From NCBI RefSeq assembly GCF_035046505.1, contig NC_089823.1, positions 110,507,412 through 110,571,411 on the forward strand: a stretch of 64,000 nucleotides of DNA, in the 5' to 3' direction. The DNA is from Tiliqua scincoides. Its lineage: Eukaryota; Chordata; Lepidosauria; Squamata; Scincidae. The position numbers and the translations under genes are program-made. Numbering within the stretch: the first letter of the stretch is position 1; the number at the start of each line of letters is the position of its first letter. A model generated the notes under the pieces. That model saw nothing but the letters and a program-made list of their open reading frames with translations, did not search any database and had not been told where the DNA came from. Below are positions 57,059 to 64,000 of the stretch, piece by piece.

Positions 57059-57920
57059 GATATGCAATGACTCATACACATGTGCAAGTGTTCATGTTGC
57101 AGTCTTTAAGTGAGGAGCATGCATCTGAGAACCAGTACAATTATCACTTGGAAAATCAAGTAACTATTGTATTGTTCTGTTCCATACATGAGGCTGCTTC
57201 ATAAGATGTTGTCAGTTTGGTAATGAAACTATTTAAGATACCTGGAGGATATTTCTGAAGTGCTCGGTGATAGATAAAAGAATGCAGTTCACCAATCATA
57301 AAAAAATGACAATCTCATATGAATGTTTATAGAGCTACCACTGTTTCAGATTCCTCTCTGCCAAAGCATACCATTTCCCTTCCCAAAGGAAATATTAAAA
57401 ATCAGATAATTTTCTATGCAAAAGCCATTTAATGGAAGTCTTATGTAGAAAATATTACGGGGTATTAGTTGACAGAACCTCCAGCTGTTCTTGCAGTAAT
57501 GTATTATGTCCATGTGCTTAAAATGACTTCTTGCAATGAAAATGAATGATGTACAATAATTTTCTACCTCACTGAATGAAAAGCGATCACAATCAACTGG
57601 AAAGGTATGTCTTAACCATCTGTTCCATAACTGCAGTTTTTGAGATTATAAAAGGCAAGAAAAATGTTATAGAAAGAGAGAAAATATCTAATGTTAAACT
57701 ACGTCAAGAAACAAACTAACCATCTACTGCAGACTGCTACATTTTCTACTCCATTTGCTGCATACTAATCGTGTGTAAATAACAAAAGAAAAATTTGGGA
57801 GGTGGGACCAGTGAGAACACTGTGCAGTTTTACACACTGCCAGAGTGCCATTTGTGACAGCTGTAAAGCAACAACTGCTGCTGGAAAGCTAATTTGGGCA
57901 GCGGTAGGCCCAGGGAAGCC
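57059..57920. other. Unassigned AT-rich noncoding DNA
   Basis: No gene or element ends are recognised. Confidence 0.4.
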
Positions 57921-57923
57921 ATG

Positions 57924-58037
57924 CGCAGCCTCCCTGTGCTTCGGAAGACATCTGGAAGGCCTTAGAAATACACTCCCAGTTTTGAAAGTGCATTTCTAAG
58001 GCCTTCTGGAGACCTTCTGAGACCTGGGGAGGCTGTG
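57924..58037. repeat. Inverted repeat hairpin
   Basis: The left arm CGCAGCCTCCCTGTGCTTCG through 'ggaaggccttagaaata' (57924-57970) pairs with the right arm 'catttctaaggccttctgga' through 'acctggggaggctg' (57990-58034). The loop is about 20 bp. The composition resembles stems at 22035-22215 and 52369-52540. Confidence 0.7.
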
Positions 58038-59970
58038 TGTTGCTTCACGGAGCATCAGACACCTCCAGGACATAACTGGAAGACTTTTCTGGTTGCATCC
58101 AGGAGGTACAGGTTGGCCCCCTGACATGGGTTGATTCCCACATTGTGTCAAATCTACCAGTCCCAGATCCATGGAATAAGGAGGACTGACCTATAGTTGC
58201 TAGTTTGGGGGGATTTTGTTTCCCTAAATAGTGTTTTAGAGGGGGCCCAATGGTGCAAAACCGCTTTGGGGCGTAAGGAAGTTTTAGCTCATTGCTCCTG
58301 CTATGGTTCCCAATAGGAGGCTATTTTGTCCATAAAATAGTGCATGGGAAGAGGGCCACAATTGGGGTGATAACCTTTTCAAGGGCTTCCAGCATATTAT
58401 TTAGAAAAAAATAGTTAAAAACAAACAAAAAGGACCACATTATGGAGTTCTAGTAATGTGATTTGGCCATTAAAGTTACAAGTAACCTTTTCCACGAAGG
58501 CTTTGGCTCAAATTTGTCTGTACTCTGTACTGTAATTGTGCTTCTATAATTGAAATGATGCCATGTTTTTCTGTTTCCCTTCCCTTCTTCTATTGCTTCC
58601 CTTGTCAATATTTAGACTGCAAGCTAGTATGTGGATGGTACTATATAAAATAATAATAGTAAATCACACAAATAATGTCTAGGGCTATATATGTTGGAGA
58701 ATGGTAGAAATCACCTTGCTTATGCATTCCTTACAAATCCACACTGTTGTTTCTTGGTAAACATCAAACCAATTATGTGCATCCTATAAGTGGTTTGGCT
58801 TCTCTGGGAAACACAGGATTATTATGTTTTACTCACAGTGACATTAGGTTATTACATTTCCTTTGCCACTTATTCTTAGAAGTTATACAAATGCTGTAAT
58901 CTCCCCAGTACATGCTGTCCTAACCTATATATCAGGCAATGGATCAAGAATTAACACCATATTCTTGTTGAAGCATTGAATTATCCAGCCATTCTGGGTT
59001 CTAGGATTAATTTCATGGGAGCAGCAGGAAGAAAGCAGTTAATTGCACTGTCTCCCCTTCCACCTTCCCAGTACCAGCTCCTTTTGGGAAGGAGAAAAAA
59101 TCCGAATATATTTTCAGCACTAGTATTATAGCCAAGCCTCACAGGACCAGTTTGGCCTTTATTGTTTCATGGAAACACTCTAAAACTATTAGAGGACAAA
59201 CATCAGGTCAGGCAGGTTAAAGGGTTGGGGGTGTTGCTGCTCAAGGGAAGTAATTAGATATTCCTCCCATGGGACAAAGGGGTTCTTTCATCCTTGGCAG
59301 GTAACATAAGCAGAAGGTAGCAGGCTCATATGCTATTGACTGTGTTTGTACTTTTTTTTCCTTTTTGCTTCTGATGTACTACATTTCTCCTGCATCTGTC
59401 TTTCCGATCTTGAAGGGGGAAAAAACCAGAACACATTCTTTTTTACTGTCTCTAAACACAAAGCAAAGGAGAGTCCGGGAACTGAAGGAAGCTTTCCTTT
59501 GTTGAGTGCATAGGAAAGCTGTATTGATTGTAATCATTAGCTTCTCCCTTGAAAGACACAAAATGAAGCTAAAACTGTAGGCAATAAAGCAAGAGTATAG
59601 AAGATGAATGAATTCATAAAGAAAAAGTTAAGAGAAATGTCAAGGTGATTGTGGTAAACTATGATCAAGATTATGAGAACAGAATGCCCTCTAACAGGGC
59701 AACAGTGAAGGTGAAACAGCGCACCCAATTCTTCCTACCTATTGTTCTAAACAGTATTTTAAATGTATGACATTGCAACATCTAGTCAAACATGTTTTCA
59801 GAATAAGCAAATTTCTGATTTAAAACAAACAGTATCAGATGCTTACTCCCAAAGTCTGCCTCTGGCAAGATGGTTCATTCAAAACTCCACCTCCTGGACA
59901 CTCCTTCACTCACTCAAGATTCTCCCCAGCTCAGGGTGATTTTTCCAAATTGCTCCCACACTTACCATGC
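58038..59970. other. Unassigned AT-rich noncoding DNA
   Basis: A possible lone transposon end ('aaggaggactgacctatag') is at 58175-58195. No gene is seen. Confidence 0.4.
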
Positions 59971-59973
59971 TTA

Positions 59974-60064
59974 AGGCTGCAATCCTAACCACACTTTCCT
60001 GAAAGTAAGCCCCATTGAACAAAATAGGATTTACTTCTGAGTAGACCTGGTTAGGATTGTGCCC
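59974..60064 (+). mobile_element. ~90 bp MITE with mixed ends
   Basis: The left end AGGCTGCAATCCTAACC and the right end GGTTAGGATTGTGCCC. The core is 'gaaagtaagccccattgaac' and 'aggatttacttctgagtaga'. The left flank is TTA, the right flank TAT. The left end is of the GGCTGCAATCC type and the right end of the GGGCRCAATCC type, linking the mini-MITE to the ~190 bp family. Confidence 0.75.
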
Positions 60065-60827
60065 TATGTCATCCTGAAAGAAAAAAAGATTCCCTTTCAC
60101 TCCCCATGACAGATGAATGTGGCAGGGTGTGTAAATGGGAATAAGGGGTAACTTAAGGAAGTTATTTCTTTAAGAAGGAAATAGATGTAGATAAAGTTTG
60201 TTGTTTTTTTTTTTAAAAAAACTGATTTCATTCTACTAATATATTTGTAATTCAGATACATAGACAGTACTCACAATTCAGAGATAGTAAACTATATGTA
60301 GATACCTGAGGTTGCCAGCAGGTTTATACACATTTTTGTGGGTAATGAGAGAAAAAGAATCATTTTTCAAACATTTCTTTGAAGCCTCACCTGGAAAGGT
60401 GGCCTCCTCATCTCACAAGTCTGGCTGATTATCTAAAGATAAGAAATGGTTTTGAGAAATCAAAAGGAACTGAAGCAGTATTGACTATGCAATGCTTCAA
60501 ATTGTCTCTGTGATTGATATGATCTTTTCACATCTCCCCAGAAGAGATGCTGACTGTTCCAGTTGGAATGAAGGACAAAAGCAAAATATTAAAATGAAGC
60601 CTTAATGTGTGTAGAAGGGAAAAGGATTAAGCCTGAATTTCCTGGATAATCAACCCAAACAATAAACTCCCCTTGGTAAGTTATTAGTTGTATTAGTGAA
60701 AAGAATGTTCACAACAAAATGTAGATGTCAAAGCAATTATACTGGCGTTTCTTTTCCCGCACCAAAAAAAGGTCTGTTGTTCTTCTTGTGCTCAGCAAAG
60801 TTCCATTTGTGCCCATCACATCATACT
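60065..60827. other. Unassigned AT-rich noncoding DNA
   Basis: No gene or element ends are recognised. Confidence 0.4.
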
Positions 60828-60835
60828 TTAAAAAG

Positions 60836-61124
60836 CCAGGGGTGGTCAAACTGTGGCTCGCGAGCCATCTGTGACTGATATATAATGTGTGGCTCACAGA
60901 AATATGAAAACTTGGTTTGTTTTTGTTTGTTTGTCTTTCTCCCTAAGGGGATTCAACTTACTGGCTATAAACTGAAAGTCCGCTGGATTAAAACCTATGG
61001 TACATTTAATGTTCATGGTGATTAAATATATTAAATAATTTAAATGCTTCTTAAATATTCTGGCTTTCAATATCTGAAGTTTATAGTATGTGGTTCTTAT
61101 GTTAAGCAAGTTAGGCCACCCCTG
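60836..61124. mobile_element. hAT-like element, family E
   Basis: CCAGGGGTGGTCAAAC at the left and the complement of CAGGGGTGGCCTAAC at the right. The TSD is TTAAAAAG (60828-60835) and TTAGAAAG (61125-61132) with one mismatch. The left end reads on as 'tgtggctcgcgagcc', a small palindrome. Confidence 0.75.
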
Positions 61125-61132
61125 TTAGAAAG

Positions 61133-61420
61133 CCTCATTTCAGTCTGCCATGAATGCTGCATAAGGATTTATTTGACTCCAAATGTACCTCCAATATACT
61201 CTCCTACTTTCACACATCAAAGCATTGGTCCCAGGAGTCTTTCAAGTCTCCCTGGTTCCACATTCATTTTCTTTTCCGTCCATCCAGAATTGTCAGGTTG
61301 CAGTGTATTTGCATAACTCTATGGAACTTAGCACAATGTGTTTTTTGTTAATCACGCTGAGTCACGGAACAGAACTAATGCGGATAAAAAGGCTCCACCT
61401 GTATATTAAGAACAGAGAAA
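61133..61420. other. Unassigned noncoding DNA upstream of the CR1
   Basis: The short overlapping plus frames here do not read into the CR1 reverse-transcriptase frame, which opens only after a stop at 61422-61424. Confidence 0.4.
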
Positions 61421-62604
61421 TTAGCAGATTGAGAACTGGTTGGAGGCCAGGAAGCAGAGAGTGGGTGTCAATGGGCAATTTTCACAATGGAGAGAGGTGA
61501 AAAGCAGTGTGCCCCAAGGATCTGTCCTGGGACCGGTGCTTTTCAACCTCTTCATAAATGACCTGGAGACAGGGTTGAGCAGTGAAGTGGTTAAGTTTGC
61601 AGACGACACCAAACTTTTCCGAGTGGTAAAGACCAGAAGTGATTGTGAGGAGCTCCAGAAGGATCTCTCCAGACTGGCAGAACAGGCAGCAAAATGGCAG
61701 ATGCGCTTCAATGTCAGTAAGTGTAAAGTCATGCACATTGGGGCAAAAAATCAAAACTTTAGATATAGGCTGATGGGTTCTGAGCTGTCTGTGACAGATC
61801 AGGAGAGAGATCTTGGGGTGGTGGTGGACAGGTCGATGAAAGTGTCGACCCAATGTGCGGCAGCAGTGAAGAAGGCCAATTCTATGCTTGGGATCATTAG
61901 GAAGGGTATTGAGAACAAAATGGCTAGTATTATAATGCCGTTGTACAAATCTATGGTAAGGCCACACCTGGACTATTGGGTCCATTTCTGGTCGCCACAT
62001 CTCAAAAAAGACATAGTGGAAATGAAAAAGGTGCAAAAGAGAGCGACTAAGATGATTACGGGGCTGGGGCACCTTCCTTATGAGGAAAGGCTACGGCGTT
62101 TGGGCCTCTTCAGCCTAGAAAAGAGACGCTTGAGGGGGGACATGATTGAGACATACAAAATTATGCAGGGAATGGACAGAGTGGATAGGGAGATGCTCTT
62201 TACACTCTCACATAATACCAGAACCAGGGGACATCCACTAAAATTGAGTGTTGGGCGGGTTAGGACAGACAAAAGAAAATATTTCTTTACTCAGCGTGTG
62301 GTCGGTCTGTGGAACTCCTTGCCACAGGATGTGGTGATGGCGTCTAGCCTAGACGCCTTTAAAAGGGGATTGGACAAGTTTCTGGAGGAAAAATCCATTA
62401 CGGGGTACAAGCCATGATGTGTATGCGCAACCTCCTGATTTTAGAAATGGGTTATATCAGAATGCCAGATGCAGGGGAGGGCACCAGGATGAGGTCTCTT
62501 GTTATCTGGTGTGCTCCCTGGGGCATTTGGTGGGCCGCTGTGAGATACAGGAAGCTGGACTAGATGGGCCTATGGCCTGATCCAGTGGGGCTGTTCTTAT
62601 GTTC
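61421..62604 (+). mobile_element. CR1-clade LINE, 5'-truncated
   Basis: This is the 3' part of a CR1 LINE: an open reverse-transcriptase C-terminal half, then a ~185 bp 3' UTR with 'gactagatgggcctatggcc' and the terminal TTCTTATGTTC. 5' truncation falls inside the RT domain near 61421. The short match CAGATT on both sides (61425-61430, 62604-62609) may be a minimal target duplication. The uninterrupted frame suggests a young copy. Confidence 0.9.
61425..62417 (+). CDS. CR1 reverse transcriptase, C-terminal half (partial)
   Basis: An open frame of 330 codons starts at QIENWLEARKQRVGVNG just after a stop that marks the truncation point. It has no true start codon. It holds the RT motifs VPQGSVLGPVLF (about residues 31-42) and KFADDTKLF (about 58-66, the catalytic FADD form). 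It then has the thumb and C-terminal region with ERLRRLGLFSLEKRRLRGDM and the VVGLWNSLPQ ending typical of CR1/Rex-type ORF2. The apurinic endonuclease and the first RT blocks are absent, so the copy cannot transpose by itself. Intact family members are about three times longer. Confidence 0.9.
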   Translation, partial: QIENWLEARKQRVGVNGQFSQWREVKSSVPQGSVLGPVLFNLFINDLETGLSSEVVKFADDTKLFRVVKTRSDCEELQKDLSRLAEQAAKWQMRFNVSKCKVMHIGAKNQNFRYRLMGSELSVTDQERDLGVVVDRSMKVSTQCAAAVKKANSMLGIIRKGIENKMASIIMPLYKSMVRPHLDYWVHFWSPHLKKDIVEMKKVQKRATKMITGLGHLPYEERLRRLGLFSLEKRRLRGDMIETYKIMQGMDRVDREMLFTLSHNTRTRGHPLKLSVGRVRTDKRKYFFTQRVVGLWNSLPQDVVMASSLDAFKRGLDKFLEEKSITGYKP

Positions 62605-62928
62605 AGATTATATGTATTTTTTAGGATGAATGTTGCCTCTTAAACATTTTTAAGCCTTCATTTTCTGAAAAATAAGTATTTAGAGTAAAGGTTAAAAATT
62701 GAAAATTTCATGTTAGTATATGATAAAATGGAATGGGAATTTAATGTGAAATGGGGAAAATCATAGAAAATAAATGAAAGGAGTTTATTAACCTGCTGCA
62801 TAAGATAAGAGGGGAAGTAAAGAAGATAAGGTAAATGACAGAGATATCTTATATAGATTTAATATAGATGAGGATATATTAGAGGAGATAAGAGTGACTG
62901 TCATGAATAATTGGAAATGAAATATAAG
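62605..62928. other. Unassigned AT-rich, purine-rich DNA
   Basis: No element ends or gene-like frames are seen. Confidence 0.4.
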
Positions 62929-62931
62929 TAA

Positions 62932-63408
62932 GGGTGCAATCCTAAACTGCGCTGGAGCAGGCAAGCCAGGAGGCTTGTGCTGCATCCAACATGGGATTGC
63001 AGCGAGCAGTGGCTCAGCCACAGGCAAGGGGAAGCTGTCCCTTACCTGTGGGTAAGGGCTGCACACACCTATGGGTCTCCTCAGACCTGTGCCACCTGTG
63101 CCTCACCCTGGCATAACCACCGGGTCCCACCCCTGCCCCGGGGTCCCGCCTCCCCCACCCAGTAACATCCCCTCCCACCCCTCCCTATGCCCCCCATGCC
63201 TACCTTTGCTGCTCATGTCGGTGCACTCGCGCTGACACCAGCGGCGTTGTGGGAGCTGTGGCGGAGGCTTCTGCCTTCGTCCGCACGTTGGCGCATCTGA
63301 ATGTGCCAATGCAGCTCCTGCCTCAGGAGGCGCAAACGTGCTTTAAAGCACATTTGCAATCCTCCAGGCCCACCTATACCGCCATAACTTCCGGTTAGGA
63401 TTGCACCC
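62932..63408. mobile_element. GC-rich Harbinger-like element (CpG-rich), copy 2
   Basis: The ends GGGTGCAATCCTAA and TTAGGATTGCACCC are a perfect 14-bp inverted repeat between perfect TAA duplicates (62929-62931, 63409-63411). The 26-bp palindrome is at 63332-63357 (GCAAACGTGCTTT half). It is colinear with 36255-36832, with phrases such as 'gagcaggcaagccaggaggc' identical in both. It looks young. Confidence 0.88.
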
Positions 63409-63534
63409 TAATTAGAATTTGTGACTTCATTGCTGTAATGTAAAGATGTATTTTTAAGGTTTTTTTTTTTCTGTGTATGTTTTGTTTTAAATAAAAAAAG
63501 AAATGGAAAAAAATAAAATTGAAAACAATGTCCC

Positions 63535-63899
63535 TTTGCTATGCAATTTAAAAACAGCCTTGCTCACCTTTGTGATGTAAGATAGAGTCATTAGGCAGAC
63601 AATCCATCTCTTTCCAGGCACTTAGAAAGCTTCACTATAAGCCAGCAACGCCTCTCTTCAGTGGAAAGTGATTATCATTTTTTTACTTGCTCAGGTCAGG
63701 GGGAAGGGAGGGGTCGTTTACCTTGGAATGAAGATGTTCTAAGTGCCTGGAGAGAGAATGGTTGATGGATTGTCAGCCAGCTGCCCTCTCTCACACTAAG
63801 GAGGCTATTGTTAAATGACTTTTAAATTTAAAGAACCCTTCTCATCGCATTGAGATAAAACTAGGTGAAAAATCCATGGATAATTAGGTTATACCTGTA
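63535..63899 (-). mobile_element. Pogo/Tigger-like element, copy 3, partial
   Basis: It matches, on the minus strand, 27884-28280 of copy 1, including both arms of the central inverted repeat. Its right edge is GGTTATACCTG followed by TA, which corresponds to an internal CAGGTATAACC in copies 1 and 2. The left edge runs into unrelated AT-rich sequence. Confidence 0.75.
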
Positions 63900-64000
63900 T
63901 GCTAGATTGGAGGTAGTCCCTTCTACCTCCCCGGAGTCCCTTAGGCAGTTCATGGCTGAACACAGTCACGTTCTGGCAACTCCTGCGACGCCGCTGGAAC
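63900..64000. other. Unassigned noncoding DNA
   Basis: Nothing is recognised before the window edge. Confidence 0.4.

Noticed and set aside
61482-62072. 196-codon frame on the minus strand
   Set aside because: It is the shadow of the CR1 reverse transcriptase frame on the plus strand.

Overview
This 64 kb window is noncoding vertebrate nuclear DNA. The repeat content points to a squamate reptile, probably a lizard. The main clues are a 5S rRNA-derived SINE, CR1 LINEs ending in (TTATGTTC)n, a tRNA-derived SINE with a CR1-like tail, and many short DNA transposons with the TIR cores CAATCCTAAC and GGATTGGGCTG. I find no exon, host rRNA/tRNA gene, CRISPR array or virus-like element that I can defend. 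The open frames on both strands are short, and nearly all lie in repeats or chance open stretches. The window could be intergenic or one large intron.

The recognisable content is transposable elements, many dated by target-site duplications (TSDs). (1) Non-autonomous hAT-like elements with 8-bp TSDs of the type nTCTAGRn: four or more TIR families, about 15 copies. (2) PIF/Harbinger-like MITEs with 3-bp TWA TSDs: a ~180-200 bp family, a GC-rich ~500-580 bp family and a ~90 bp mini-family, over 20 copies in all. (3) Pogo/Tigger-like elements with TA TSDs (27720-28363, 32471-33116, part of 63535-63899, and a separate family at 52234-52655). (4) LINEs: a CR1 with a 330-codon open reverse-transcriptase C-terminal half (61425-62604), a short antisense CR1 end (33388-33640), an internally deleted L1 with a perfect 17-bp TSD (24565-26994), a decayed L2/CR1-type LINE (38620-39670), and two tiny 5'-truncated copies of a LINE with a TTGAC-repeat tail. 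(5) SINEs: two 5S-derived copies (one with a perfect 13-bp TSD) and two tRNA-derived copies. (6) Microsatellites and a 32-bp minisatellite inside a hAT element.

Layout: 0-10 kb holds hAT and Harbinger-like elements in older unique sequence. 10-19 kb is mostly unique AT-rich DNA with a 5S SINE and MITEs. 19-24 kb has a long foldback, MITEs, a SINE and a CpG-rich young hAT carrying a minisatellite. 24.5-27 kb is the L1. 27-37 kb has paired Tigger-like copies, hAT elements and a GC-rich Harbinger. 37-45 kb has the 5S SINE, the old LINE and more MITEs. 45-57 kb includes two different hAT families inserted back to back at one 8-bp target. 57-64 kb is mainly unique, then the CR1 and a GC-rich Harbinger.

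The strongest observations are the stacked hAT insertions sharing one TSD (55489-56335), the internally deleted L1 that keeps both ends, a 26-bp palindrome conserved across Harbinger-like copies, a 33-bp LINE insertion with its own TSD, and half of a MITE carried inside all three copies of one hAT family.
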